Notes: generated from the sequence alone by a model not told the origin. DNA of 64,000 nucleotides from Clostridia bacterium (GCA_017504165.1 JAFVRR010000009.1:24251-88250); one strand, 5' to 3'; shown: positions 1-8,792, counted from the stretch's first letter. A program made the numbers and translations.

Positions 1-1768
1 CAACGACGTCTACGTCAAATTGAGGGCTTGCTTTACCCATTGCGCCGATTTTTGGAGTTGTGCCCACAAGGTTAGCAATAGCAAGCGTAGTTTCCGTTTG
101 ACCGAAGCCTTCCATAATTTCAAGACCTGTCGCGTCTTTAAATTGTTTGTGTACTTCTGGGTTCAACGCCTCACCCGCAGTTGTCATATGGTGAATTGAA
201 GATAAGTCGAACTTAGATAAATCGCCACGTATAAGCATTCTGAGCATCGTTGGCGGAGCGCAGAAAGTAGTTATTTGATATTTTGCAAACATTGGAAGAA
301 TGTCGTTTTCGTCGAACTTGTCGAAATCGTAAACGAATACTGCCCCTTCACAAAGCCATTGACCGTAGAGTTTACCCCAAAGCGATTTACCCCAGCCTGT
401 ATCTGAAATAGTTAAATGTAAACCGTCTCTTTCACAACAATGCCAATATTTAGCCGTTACGAAATGACCTAAAGCGTAAGTGTGCTTATGAGCAGCCATT
501 TTAGGATTGCCCGTCGTTCCAGACGTAAAGAACATAAGAGCAGTATCATCACCGCAAGAAGTGTTAACGTTGCGATAATAGTGTGCGCTATAAAGTTGAT
601 ATTCCGTATCGAAATCTCTCCAACCTTCTTGTACCCCGCCTACCATTAATAAAGTATCTACTTGAGGGCATTTTTTAGCGGCGCTTTCGGCGTATTTCCA
701 AGTATCACCGTCGGCAGTACAAATAATAGCCTTTACACCCGCTGAGTTGTATCTATATTCAAAATCGTGTTCTTTAAGTTGGTTGGTAGCAGGAATTGCA
801 ACTGCGCCGAGTTTATGAAGGGCTACCATTGCAAACCAAAATTGATAATGGCGTTTAAGTACGAGCATTACCTTGTCGCCCTTTTTAATGCCGATAGCGG
901 TTAAGTAGTTTGCAACTTGGTTAGAGGCGCGCTTTATATCGTTAAAGGTAAAACGACGCTCAGTTTTGTTTTTATCTAAGTGGAGCATAGCAAGTTTGTT
1001 TGGATATTCCTTTGCAATTTGGTCTACTATATCAAAACCAAAGTTGAAAGTATCGGTATTTTTAAACTTGATGCTTTGAAGTTCGCCGTTTTCGTTTTCC
1101 GTAGCCTCAACAAACTTTTCGCAAACGAGTTTTTGCGAAGATTTCGCCGCCATAACGCTCTTTCTAACGACGGTTTCTTCCGTTTTTTCGCCAGACATAA
1201 CTACGGCAACGAAAGTACAGTCTTTACCGTCAACGGCAATCATACCGTGTGGCGTTGAAGAGTTGTAGTAAATACTGTCGCCTTCGGATAAAATTTCAAC
1301 GTGGTCGCCTACTTGAACTTTAAGTTTGCCCTTTAAGACAAGGTCGAATTCTTGTCCAGAGTGGGTAGTTAAGTGAATAGGTTTATTTTGTTGGCTTGCC
1401 GAATATTCGTAAGTAACGTAGTAAGGTTCGGCAAGTTTATCTTTAAATTTAGGGGCAAGGTTAGCGATATCTATACCGTCTTCTTTTGCCGTGCCTTGAC
1501 CTTGACCTTTTCTAGTTACGGTATAGGTTGAAAGTTTTGCCGAACTACCCTCTAAAAGGTCTGTCATATCAACGCCGAATGCGAGCGCGCATTTATGTAT
1601 AAAAGAGAAAGGAATGTCTACTTTTCCGCTCTCGTATTCTAAATATTTAGTTTCGTCAACGTCAGTTTTTTCAGTCATTTGAGAAACAGAAAAACCCATA
1701 ATCTCACGCAACTCCTTAATTCGCGTTGCAATCTCCGATAACTGATTTAAAGTGTTGTTTGTGTTCAT
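1..1768 (-). CDS. XRE-cupin-acyl-CoA synthetase fusion (C-terminus beyond window)
   Basis: Read by hand on the minus strand from an ATG at 1768 with AAGGAGG at 1778-1784; the frame stays open to the window edge (589 codons). Residues ~10-70 form an XRE-type helix-turn-helix (IKELREIMGFSVSQMTEKTD). Residues ~110-190 form a cupin. The rest is an AMP-binding acyl-CoA/aryl-CoA ligase with P-loop TSGTTGNPK and GFGQTETT. The family activates carboxylic acids with ATP and CoA; the fused DNA-binding and cupin parts suggest ligand-sensing autoregulation (inference). An isoleucine-specifier T-box precedes it, so its substrate may be a branched short-chain acid such as 2-methylbutyrate (inference). The class is secure; the substrate is not. 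Confidence 0.85.
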   Translation of the reverse strand, partial: MNTNNTLNQLSEIATRIKELREIMGFSVSQMTEKTDVDETKYLEYESGKVDIPFSFIHKCALAFGVDMTDLLEGSSAKLSTYTVTRKGQGQGTAKEDGIDIANLAPKFKDKLAEPYYVTYEYSASQQNKPIHLTTHSGQEFDLVLKGKLKVQVGDHVEILSEGDSIYYNSSTPHGMIAVDGKDCTFVAVVMSGEKTEETVVRKSVMAAKSSQKLVCEKFVEATENENGELQSIKFKNTDTFNFGFDIVDQIAKEYPNKLAMLHLDKNKTERRFTFNDIKRASNQVANYLTAIGIKKGDKVMLVLKRHYQFWFAMVALHKLGAVAIPATNQLKEHDFEYRYNSAGVKAIICTADGDTWKYAESAAKKCPQVDTLLMVGGVQEGWRDFDTEYQLYSAHYYRNVNTSCGDDTALMFFTSGTTGNPKMAAHKHTYALGHFVTAKYWHCCERDGLHLTISDTGWGKSLWGKLYGQWLCEGAVFVYDFDKFDENDILPMFAKYQITTFCAPPTMLRMLIRGDLSKFDLSSIHHMTTAGEALNPEVHKQFKDATGLEIMEGFGQTETTLAIANLVGTTPKIGAMGKASPQFDVDVV

Positions 1769-1850
1769 GGTTGTATACCTCCTTAAATAATAATGATAAA
1801 ATATTTTAAATTAACTTAGTTGATTTATTTTTTGAATTTTTTTATAAAAC

Positions 1851-1889
1851 AGTAAACGACGCCTAACGAAGTTTATACACTTTTAAAAT
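1851..1889 (+). repeat. Half copy of the dispersed palindromic element
   Basis: CAGTAAACGACGCCTAACG followed by GTTTATA and CTTTTAAA matches the right arm of the complete copy at 43.6-43.74 kb. No left arm is visible. It sits in the 5' UTR between the T-box terminator and the acyl-CoA synthetase start. Confidence 0.55.
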
Positions 1890-2150
1890 AAAAAAAGTCT
1901 CAAAACGATTTACGTTTTGAGACGGGTAATAACATACTCGCGGTACCACTCAAATTACCTAAAAATAGGTCACTCAGGATCTAACAATCCGTATACACTA
2001 ACGTAGTAGCACGGAAACGCTTACTATAAATTCAGCCTTTCTGCTCGGAAGTGATAGGTTTACTCGAATTATCGTTATCGGCTTGCACCAAACGCCGACT
2101 CTCTATAAACTTTAAAACGAAACCGTCTTCGTCATAGCATTTATTAATTG
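1885..2150 (-). ncRNA. T-box leader, isoleucine specifier
   Basis: On the minus strand the T-box core GAGTGGTACCGCG (plus 1937-1951) is followed by a terminator stem at 1897-1923 and a T-run. Stem I shows AGAGAGTCGG and GGTGCAAGCC. The specifier region reads TATCACTTCCGAGC, the same TATCACTTC context as in the ileS leader at 36.4 kb, so the specifier is read as ATC (Ile; plus 2053-2055). Uncharged tRNA-Ile should promote read-through into the acyl-CoA synthetase gene at 1768. Confidence 0.88.
1890..1923 (-). terminator. T-box intrinsic terminator
   Basis: Perfect 11-bp stem GTCTCAAAACG / CGTTTTGAGAC with a 5-nt loop, followed on the minus strand by a run of T. It is the termination arm of the T-box leader. 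Confidence 0.88.
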
Positions 2151-2155
2151 AGACG

Positions 2156-2184
2156 ATTATATACCAAAAAAAAACTGATGTCAA
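2156..2184 (-). promoter_or_regulatory. Promoter of the T-box/acyl-CoA synthetase transcript
   Basis: Minus strand -35 TTGACA (2179-2184), 17-nt spacer, -10 TATAAT (2156-2161): a perfect consensus vegetative promoter. Transcription should start near 2149, at the 5' edge of the T-box, giving a leader of about 380 nt. Confidence 0.85.
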
Positions 2185-2237
2185 CTATTTTTTAGGGTTT
2201 AAAAAAATTTTTTTACAATTTTTAATTAATTAAAACG

Positions 2238-2266
2238 TTGACAATTTCGCCGTTTAGTAGTATGAT
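2238..2266 (+). promoter_or_regulatory. Promoter of the SCIFF gene
   Basis: -35 TTGACA (2238-2243), 17-nt spacer, -10 TATGAT (2261-2266). It is divergent from the T-box promoter 54 bp away. Confidence 0.8.
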
Positions 2267-2298
2267 TATAAAAAAGAGTTTTAAAAGGAGATATTTCT

Positions 2299-2454
2299 AT
2301 GAAACATATTACTACTTTAAAGACAAGAAACCTTTGCGAAAGCGCTAAACACGGCGGTTGTGGTGAATGCCAAACTTCTTGCCAATCTGCTTGCAAAACA
2401 AGTTGTGGTATTGCTAACCAAAAATGCGAAAGCACTAAAAAAGAAAGCAAATAA
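2299..2454 (+). CDS. scfA: SCIFF ranthipeptide precursor (six cysteines in forty-five)
   Basis: A 51-residue peptide starting MKHITTLKTRNLCESAKHGG, with ribosome site AAAAGGAGAT just upstream. The core CGECQTSCQSACKTSC, plus the later Cys43, carries the clostridial SCIFF cysteine pattern. The SCIFF family is a ribosomally made peptide in which Cys sulfurs are linked to other residues by a radical SAM enzyme (thioether cross-links). Its maturase gene follows at 2523. The peptide has one extra Cys near the N-terminus (Cys13), as in many homologues. Biological role in clostridia is not established. Confidence 0.95.
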   Translation: MKHITTLKTRNLCESAKHGGCGECQTSCQSACKTSCGIANQKCESTKKESK

Positions 2455-2467
2455 TTATATAAAGGCA

Positions 2468-2497
2468 GGGTTGTCCAAACAGGCAACCCGTTTTTAT
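2468..2497 (+). terminator. Terminator between SCIFF and its maturase
   Basis: Stem GGGTTG / CAACCC followed by GTTTTTATTATTTT. It probably lets the small peptide transcript exceed that of the maturase (inference). Confidence 0.75.
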
Positions 2498-2522
2498 TAT
2501 TTTCTAATTTTATTTTACTATT

Positions 2523-3899
2523 ATGATACACCAATATAAATTTGACAAACTTAATATCGTTTTAGACGTGGCTTCAGGCTCTATTCACTTGGTAGACGAT
2601 ATCGCGTACGACGTTATCGCCCTTTTTGAAGATGCTAAAAAAGAAGAAGTCGTTAATAAAATTTACGAAAAATATAAAAGCGAAAGCGTTTCTTTAAAGG
2701 AAGTTCAAAACTGTTATAATCAAGTTTTAGAACTTAAAAATAACGGAACGCTTTTTAGTGAAGATAATTTTGCGCCTATTGCCCAAACTTTAAAAAATAA
2801 AAGTAAAGGCATTGTTAAAGCGCTATGTCTACACGTTGCGCACACTTGCAATTTAAACTGCTCTTACTGTTTTGCAAGCCAAGGTAAATATCAAGGCGAA
2901 CGCGCCGTTATGAGTTTAGAAGTCGGCAAACGCGCCCTTGACTTCTTAATTGAAAATTCGGGTACTAGAAGAAATCTTGAAGTAGACTTTTTCGGTGGCG
3001 AACCGCTTATGAATTTTCAAATGATTAAAAACCTTGTGGCGTACGCTAGAAAAATTGAGAAAAAGCACAATAAAAACTTCAGATTTACCCTTACAACCAA
3101 CGGCGTTTTAATCGATGACGACGTTATTGATTTTGCCAATAAAGAAATGAGCAACGTAGTACTTAGCCTTGACGGTAGAAAGGAAGTACACGATAAATTT
3201 AGGGTTGACTACGCAGGTAAAGGAAGTTACGATAAAATCGTTCCTAAATTCCAAGAACTTGTTAAAAGGCGCAATAACCAAAATTATTATATGCGCGGAA
3301 CTTTTACGCATAATAACCCGGACTTTTTAGAAGATATTAAAGAAATGCTAAATCTTGGTTTTACCGAACTTAGTATGGAGCCCGTTGTGTGCGCGCCAAA
3401 CGATCCTTCCGCCCTTACTAAAGAAGATTTAGAAATAGCATTAAAACAATACGAAGACCTTGCGCATTTACTTATTGAAAGAAAAAAAGAAGGCAAGCCT
3501 TTTACATTCTATCATTATATGATAGATTTAAACGACGGCCCTTGTATTTATAAAAGGGTTTCCGGTTGCGGGTCTGGTACTGAATATATGGCGGTTACGC
3601 CTTGGGGCGACTTATACCCTTGTCACCAATTCGTCGGCGAAGAAGAATTTAAACTTGGCGATATTTATAACGGCGTAACTAACACCGCTAAACAAGAAGA
3701 ATTTTCTAAGGTAAACGTCTACGCTCACGAAGAGTGTAGAGATTGTTGGGCAAGGCTTTACTGTTCGGGCGGGTGCGCGGCAAACGCCTACCACGCAACT
3801 AAGAGTATAACGGGTATTTATAAAGACGGTTGTACTTTATTTAAAAAGAGAATGGAATGCGCAATTGCGGTGCAAATTGCGGATATGATAGAAGAATAA
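2523..3899 (+). CDS. scfB: SCIFF maturase, radical SAM/SPASM enzyme
   Basis: 458 residues. An N-terminal peptide-recognition region (1-95) precedes the radical SAM motif CNLNCSYCF with cluster ligands Cys109, Cys113 and Cys116, and GGEP lies about 45 residues later. The C-terminal SPASM region is Cys-rich (CGSG, CHQF, CRDCWARLYCSGGCA), which binds auxiliary Fe-S clusters. The family makes thioether bonds in the SCIFF peptide, encoded immediately upstream. No clear Shine-Dalgarno precedes the ATG, which lies 25 nt after the intergenic terminator, so expression may depend on read-through. The next gene starts 1 nt after the stop. Confidence 0.95.
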   Translation: MIHQYKFDKLNIVLDVASGSIHLVDDIAYDVIALFEDAKKEEVVNKIYEKYKSESVSLKEVQNCYNQVLELKNNGTLFSEDNFAPIAQTLKNKSKGIVKALCLHVAHTCNLNCSYCFASQGKYQGERAVMSLEVGKRALDFLIENSGTRRNLEVDFFGGEPLMNFQMIKNLVAYARKIEKKHNKNFRFTLTTNGVLIDDDVIDFANKEMSNVVLSLDGRKEVHDKFRVDYAGKGSYDKIVPKFQELVKRRNNQNYYMRGTFTHNNPDFLEDIKEMLNLGFTELSMEPVVCAPNDPSALTKEDLEIALKQYEDLAHLLIERKKEGKPFTFYHYMIDLNDGPCIYKRVSGCGSGTEYMAVTPWGDLYPCHQFVGEEEFKLGDIYNGVTNTAKQEEFSKVNVYAHEECRDCWARLYCSGGCAANAYHATKSITGIYKDGCTLFKKRMECAIAVQIADMIEE

Positions 3900-3900
3900 T

Positions 3901-5241
3901 ATGAAAACGCCTATTTGTGATTTTGTAAATGAATACGTAAATAAAAAATCACACCGCTTACACGTCCCTGGTCATAAGGGTAGCGGTTTTTTAGGCGTAG
4001 AAAAATTTGATATAACTGAAATTGACGGGGCGGACGATTTGTACTGCCCTTCTTCTATTATTTTAGAAAGCGAAGAAAACGCCTCTAAAATATATAACTG
4101 CCCTACTTACTACACTACGGAAGGCTCTTCCCACGCGATTAGGGCTATGGTTTACTTAGTTAACCTTTACGCGAAACGAAATGGTAAAAGTACTAAAATT
4201 TTAGCGACTAGAAACGTTCATAAAAGTTTTTTAACCGTGACGATGTTACTTGATATCGACGTGGATTTTATAAACACCTCTGAAAACGGCTCTTATCTAT
4301 CTAGCAATTTAAACGCTGAAGTTTTAGATAATTATTTAAAGACCTTAAAAGAATTACCTTGCGCTTTATATATCACTTCGCCCGATTACTTAGGAAATAC
4401 CGCCGATATTAAAGAAATTAAAAAAGTTCTTAATAAATACGATATTTATTTACTTGTAGACAACGCTCACGGCGCATACTTAAAATTTTTAGACGACAGT
4501 TTGTTTCCTATCGATTTAGGGGCGGATATGTGCGCTTCTTCGGCGCATAAAACACTCCCCGTACTTACGGGTGGCGCGTATTTACACTTGTCCAATAATG
4601 CATATAATCTATTTAAAGGCGACGTTTTAACCGCGCTTACCACTTTTGGTTCGACAAGTCCGTCTTATCTAACCTTACAATCGCTTGACTACGCCAATAA
4701 AATTTTATCTACAACTTTTAAAGGCGATTTAAAAACGACTATTAAAAAAATTAACGAATTAAAGGTAAAACTAAAAGAATTATCTTATACTATTTGCGAT
4801 AGCGAACCTTTAAAAATCACTATAAAGACTAAACCTTACGGTTATTTAGTTGAAGATTTTATTAAAATTTTATACAAAAATAATACAATCCCCGAATTTT
4901 ACGATACCGACTATATAGTTTTATCTTTTAGTCCAAGCACTGACCTTTCTACTTACGATGCCGTTTATAGTTTGCTAAAAAATATTGATAAAAAAGAAAG
5001 CGTTTGCGATAATATTCCTAAAATAACAAAGTACAAAAAGGCGTTATCCATTAAAGACGCTATTTTTAGCAAGCACGAAATAGTTGACGCATCTAAAAGC
5101 GAAAACAAAATTTACGCAGATATAAATATACATTGTCCCCCAGCCGTACCTATTGTAATTCCCGGCGAAATTATAACTAAAGAAGTAATAAATACTTTTA
5201 TATATTACAATATAGACAAAGTAAAAATTGTAAAACAATAA
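3901..5241 (+). CDS. PLP-dependent Orn/Lys/Arg decarboxylase family protein
   Basis: 446 residues of the fold-type I decarboxylase group related to B. subtilis SpeA/YaaO. Visible signatures are HVPGHKG (21-27), DNAHGAY (188-194) and SSAHKTLPVLTGGAYLH, with Lys217 expected to hold PLP. It is shorter than classical arginine decarboxylases (~480-490) and has a compact C-terminal domain. The substrate (Arg, Lys or Orn) cannot be read from the sequence. It starts 1 nt after the SCIFF maturase stop, so it is almost certainly co-transcribed with it; whether it has a functional link to the peptide is unknown. Confidence 0.88.
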   Translation: MKTPICDFVNEYVNKKSHRLHVPGHKGSGFLGVEKFDITEIDGADDLYCPSSIILESEENASKIYNCPTYYTTEGSSHAIRAMVYLVNLYAKRNGKSTKILATRNVHKSFLTVTMLLDIDVDFINTSENGSYLSSNLNAEVLDNYLKTLKELPCALYITSPDYLGNTADIKEIKKVLNKYDIYLLVDNAHGAYLKFLDDSLFPIDLGADMCASSAHKTLPVLTGGAYLHLSNNAYNLFKGDVLTALTTFGSTSPSYLTLQSLDYANKILSTTFKGDLKTTIKKINELKVKLKELSYTICDSEPLKITIKTKPYGYLVEDFIKILYKNNTIPEFYDTDYIVLSFSPSTDLSTYDAVYSLLKNIDKKESVCDNIPKITKYKKALSIKDAIFSKHEIVDASKSENKIYADINIHCPPAVPIVIPGEIITKEVINTFIYYNIDKVKIVKQ

Positions 5242-5311
5242 TACCACCGCAAGTAAAAAAATTACCACGACCTGTTTTCTTTAAAACAATTTTATAATGG
5301 TCTTTTAAATG

Positions 5312-5350
5312 CAAAAAAATGGCTTTCAAAATTAATTGAAAGCCATATTT
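5312..5350 (-). terminator. Bidirectional terminator between the decarboxylase and pyrB
   Basis: Stem ATGGCTTTCAA / TTGAAAGCCAT. A seven-A run on the left gives a T-run for the minus-strand pyr operon, and ATTTTATT on the right serves the plus strand. Confidence 0.8.
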
Positions 5351-5375
5351 TATTACGTTTAAATGTCGTTATTTC

Positions 5376-6455
5376 TTAAACGGTTTTATCGCAGTATACG
5401 CAACGATATACACCGCCTTCACATTCTTTAGCCATACCTTTTAATTCTTGTTCGGTTTGACAAATACAAACTGGGTTTGTACATTTAAATTTATTGTATA
5501 CGATTTTACTATCGTTAAGCGTATATTTAGATTTATCTTTTTTAGCGATATTAAGTAACATTAAAATAAGCGCCATACGCATAATTTTTCCGTTTTCTAC
5601 TTGTTTAAAGTAGCACGCCCTCTTATCGTCGTCAACGTCAACGGAAATTTCGTTTACCCTTGGTAGTGGGTGAAGAACAATCGTATCGTCTTTTGCTTTA
5701 TTTAACTTTTCACGCGTTAAAACGTAACTGTCTTTAAGCCTATTGTACTCGTCTTTATCTGTAAAGCGCTCTTCTTGAATTCTAGTCATATAAAGTACGT
5801 CTAAATTAGGAAGAGAATCTTCAAGGCTAGTCGTTTCAACGTATTCCATATTAAATTTATCTAAAACGTCTTCCTTAACGTACGACGGAAGTTTAAGTTC
5901 ATCAGGCGAAATTAACACGATTTTTACATTATTATATCTAGATAACGCGCCTATTAAAGAGTGTACCGTTCTACCGTACTTTAAGTCCCCGCAAAAGCCT
6001 ATCGTCAAGTTGTCAAAAGAGCCCTTCTCACGACTGATTGTAAGTAAATCTGCAAGAGTTTGTGTTGGGTGACAATGTCCGCCGTCGCCCGCGTTGATAA
6101 CGGGAATTTCCCCGCTTAAACTAGCAACTAACGGAGCGCCTTCTTTAGGGTGGCGCATTGCGATAATATCGGCGTATTTAGAAACGACTTTCGCCGTGTC
6201 GCTAATACTTTCGCCCTTTGATGCCGACGAACTAGACGGAGAAGAAAAACCGATAGCGCTACCGCCAAGTTCTATCATTGCCGACTCAAAAGAAAGTCTA
6301 GTTCTAGTAGAAGGCTCGAAAAATAGCGTTGCTATTTTTTTACCTTTGCATTTTTTAGAGTATTTTTTAGGGTTTTTAATAATGTCTTTACCCGTTGCAA
6401 TTAACTTGTCTATTTCTTCAACAGATAAGTCTACTATATCAATAACACTTCTCAT
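5376..6455 (-). CDS. pyrB: Aspartate carbamoyltransferase with fused PyrI-type zinc ribbon
   Basis: 359 residues. The first ~310 are the catalytic chain that makes N-carbamoyl-aspartate: carbamoyl-phosphate loop FEPSTRTRLSFE, HPTQTLADLL, and HPLPRVNEI. The last 35 residues hold four cysteines (Cys325, Cys330, Cys352, Cys355) spaced C-x4-C and C-x2-C, as in the zinc domain of the regulatory chain PyrI, but the nucleotide-binding allosteric domain of PyrI is missing. Last gene of the pyr operon, 8 nt after pyrE. In E. coli the zinc domain docks PyrI to PyrB, so here it may act in oligomer assembly without ATP/CTP sensing (inference). Confidence 0.95.
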   Translation of the reverse strand: MRSVIDIVDLSVEEIDKLIATGKDIIKNPKKYSKKCKGKKIATLFFEPSTRTRLSFESAMIELGGSAIGFSSPSSSSASKGESISDTAKVVSKYADIIAMRHPKEGAPLVASLSGEIPVINAGDGGHCHPTQTLADLLTISREKGSFDNLTIGFCGDLKYGRTVHSLIGALSRYNNVKIVLISPDELKLPSYVKEDVLDKFNMEYVETTSLEDSLPNLDVLYMTRIQEERFTDKDEYNRLKDSYVLTREKLNKAKDDTIVLHPLPRVNEISVDVDDDKRACYFKQVENGKIMRMALILMLLNIAKKDKSKYTLNDSKIVYNKFKCTNPVCICQTEQELKGMAKECEGGVYRCVYCDKTV

Positions 6456-6463
6456 AATTCCCC

Positions 6464-7102
6464 TTATTTAATCCAAGATTCGTCCGACGGATTGTTTCTA
6501 AATTTAATGAGCCTTTCAACGTCTTCAGTTGCAATATAGCCTTCTTCAGCGGCAGTTTCCGCAATTACGTCAAAGTTAGTTAAAGATACGTTTTTAACGT
6601 TTGCCTCGTTTAATCTATCAAGACCTTTTTTCATTCCGTAAGTAAAGATACTTACAACGCCTAAAACTTCAGCGCCCGCCTCTCTTAAAACGTTAACTAC
6701 TTCGATAACGCTACCGCCCGTTGAAATTAAATCTTCAACGACTACTACCTTTTGACCTTTTTCAAGTCTACCTTCAATTTGGTTTTGTCTACCGTGGTCT
6801 TTAGCGCCAGAGCGTACGTAACCCATAGGTAAATTTAATAAGTGACCTGTGATTGCAGCGTGGGCGATACCCGCAGTTGACGTACCCATTAAAACTTCAA
6901 CTTCAGGATAATTTTCTTGAATAGTTTTTGCAAGTGCGTTTTCAACGTCGTTTCTAACTTCAACTGAAGTTAACGTTAAACGGTTGTCGCAATATACCGG
7001 GCTTTTAATTCCGCTAGCCCAAGTAAAAGGCTCGTTAGGACGGAAGAAAACCGCTTTAATTTTAAGTAAATCTTTTGCAATAAGTTTTTGAATATTTTCC
7101 AT
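6464..7102 (-). CDS. pyrE: Orotate phosphoribosyltransferase
   Basis: 212 residues. The type I PRTase PRPP-binding loop is VVVVEDLISTGGSV, and the N-terminal part carries the FTWASGIKSPVYCDNR substrate region. It converts orotate plus PRPP to OMP in the cytoplasm. It lies between pyrF (78-nt gap) and pyrB (8-nt gap) in the pyr operon, with a GGAG-type ribosome site before the ATG. Confidence 0.96.
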   Translation of the reverse strand: MENIQKLIAKDLLKIKAVFFRPNEPFTWASGIKSPVYCDNRLTLTSVEVRNDVENALAKTIQENYPEVEVLMGTSTAGIAHAAITGHLLNLPMGYVRSGAKDHGRQNQIEGRLEKGQKVVVVEDLISTGGSVIEVVNVLREAGAEVLGVVSIFTYGMKKGLDRLNEANVKNVSLTNFDVIAETAAEEGYIATEDVERLIKFRNNPSDESWIK

Positions 7103-7180
7103 ATTTTCTCCTTAATTTTTAAAAGTAATTAAAGTTTATTTTTCATTATTTTATCGTAAATTTTAAGAATATGAATACTC

Positions 7181-7879
7181 TTAACCTAAAAACTCTGATA
7201 CGCAACGATTATACGCTTGAACAGGGTCGTCAGCCGCGGTAATTGGTCTACCTACAACGATGTAGTCAGAGCCGATTTCTCTTGCAAGTTTAGGTGTAGT
7301 AACGCGCTTTTGGTCGCCTACTTCACCGCCCTCTAATCTAACGCCTGGTGTTACCGTTAAGAATTCATCACCGCAAGCGCCGTGCACTTTACCCGCTTCA
7401 AGTGGAGAACATACAACCCCGTCAAGACCTGCAATTTTTGCGTTTTTAGCGTAGTGCATAACTACTTCGTCGATAGGTTTATCGATTAAAAGGTCCTTTT
7501 TCATACTCTCTTCATCGGTAGAAGTAAGTTGAGTTACCGCAATTAAAAGTGGTCTAGTTCCGTCGGGCCTAGTAAGACCTTCGATTGCCGCTTTCATCAT
7601 ATTAATAGTACCACCCGCGTGTAAGTTACACATATCTACGTCAAGCCTTGATAAAACCGCCATTGATTTTTTAACGGTGTTAGGAATATCGTGAAGTTTT
7701 AAATCTAAAAAGATTTTGTGCCCTCTCTTTTTAATTTCTTTTACAATTTCAGGACCTTCGGCATAGTATAATTCCATACCGATTTTTACAAAAGGTTTTA
7801 CGTTTGTAAACTTGTCTAAAAAGTTTAAAACTTTTTCTTTACTGTCAAAATCACAAGCAATAATTACGTCTTTAGCCAT
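7181..7879 (-). CDS. pyrF: Orotidine-5'-phosphate decarboxylase
   Basis: 232 residues. The N-terminal IIACDFDSKEKV and the catalytic DLKLHDIPNTV (Asp/Lys network) identify the family, and GVRLEGGEVGDQKR is the phosphate-gripping region. It decarboxylates OMP to UMP, the last step of the pathway. It begins 1 nt after pyrD ends, so translation is probably coupled. Confidence 0.96.
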   Translation of the reverse strand: MAKDVIIACDFDSKEKVLNFLDKFTNVKPFVKIGMELYYAEGPEIVKEIKKRGHKIFLDLKLHDIPNTVKKSMAVLSRLDVDMCNLHAGGTINMMKAAIEGLTRPDGTRPLLIAVTQLTSTDEESMKKDLLIDKPIDEVVMHYAKNAKIAGLDGVVCSPLEAGKVHGACGDEFLTVTPGVRLEGGEVGDQKRVTTPKLAREIGSDYIVVGRPITAADDPVQAYNRCVSEFLG

Positions 7880-7880
7880 A

Positions 7881-8792
7881 TTAGTGCGCTCCTTTAATAA
7901 TATCTTTTAGTGAATTAATTTTATATTTTTCCATTACTCTTGGCAAGTCTTCAATAATCTCTTTACAAGCGTAAGGATTGATTAAGTTTGCCGCGCCTAC
8001 TTCAACCGCAGTTGCGCCTGCAAGCATCATTTCTATAACGTTTTCCGCGCTTTCAATACCACCTATTCCGATAACTGGAATTTTAACGGCGTTAGATACT
8101 TGGTATACCATTCTAACTGCTACTGGAAAGATTGCTGGACCTGAAAAACCGCCCATTTTATTTGCAATTATAGGCTTTTTAGTCTTTAAATCTATGCGCA
8201 TTCCAAGAAGTGTATTTATTAAACTTATACCGTCTGCGCCACCCTCTTCACACGCTTTTGCAATGGAAACAATATCCGTAACGTTTGGCGAAAGTTTTAA
8301 AATAACAGGCTTAGTAGTTGCCTTTTTTACCGATTTAGTTACTTCGTAAACGTTTTTGGTATCCGTACCAAAACTCATACCTCCACCGTGCACGTTAGGG
8401 CAACTTACGTTGATTTCAAGCCAACCCACTTCTTCGCATTTATCTAAAAGTGAAGAGGTGTACACGTATTCGTCAATAGAAAATCCGCTAACGTTAGCCA
8501 TAACCTTTTTGTTAAAGCATTTTCTAAGTTTTGGAAGTTCTTCTTCAATAACCTTGTGAACTCCGGGATTTTGAAGTCCTACCGCGTTTATAAGCCCCCT
8601 TTCGCACTCTGCAATACGAGGAGTTGGATTACCAAATCTGGCCTCTTTAGTAGTGCCTTTAAAGGAAAAAGTACCTAAAAGGTTTATATCGTAAAATTCA
8701 GCGAATTCGTAGCCGTAACCGAACGTACCGCTTGCGGGAATTACTGGGTTATCAAGTTCAATTCCGCATAAATTTACCTTCATTTCTCCCAT
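7881..8792 (-). CDS. pyrD: Dihydroorotate dehydrogenase, class 1B catalytic subunit
   Basis: 303 residues. Class 1 features: FMN-binding N-terminal NPVIPASGTFGYG, the active-site loop NVSCPNVHGGG with its catalytic Cys, and the C-terminal glycine motifs GIGGIESAEN and GATAVEVG. It works with PyrK (the class 1B, NAD-dependent enzyme); the pyrK gene overlaps its start by 13 nt, which fits a tight two-subunit complex. Confidence 0.96.
   Translation of the reverse strand: MGEMKVNLCGIELDNPVIPASGTFGYGYEFAEFYDINLLGTFSFKGTTKEARFGNPTPRIAECERGLINAVGLQNPGVHKVIEEELPKLRKCFNKKVMANVSGFSIDEYVYTSSLLDKCEEVGWLEINVSCPNVHGGGMSFGTDTKNVYEVTKSVKKATTKPVILKLSPNVTDIVSIAKACEEGGADGISLINTLLGMRIDLKTKKPIIANKMGGFSGPAIFPVAVRMVYQVSNAVKIPVIGIGGIESAENVIEMMLAGATAVEVGAANLINPYACKEIIEDLPRVMEKYKINSLKDIIKGAH

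Noticed and set aside
980..1258. 92-residue plus-strand ORF
   Set aside because: Antisense to the acyl-CoA synthetase fusion, which is an unbroken, motif-containing frame.
2226..2534. 102-residue minus-strand ORF over the SCIFF gene
   Set aside because: It is the antisense shadow of the SCIFF gene and its terminator, with no ribosome site or recognisable domain.
5242..5310. Small gene after the decarboxylase
   Set aside because: No start with a ribosome site and no conserved peptide; only a terminator is supported.
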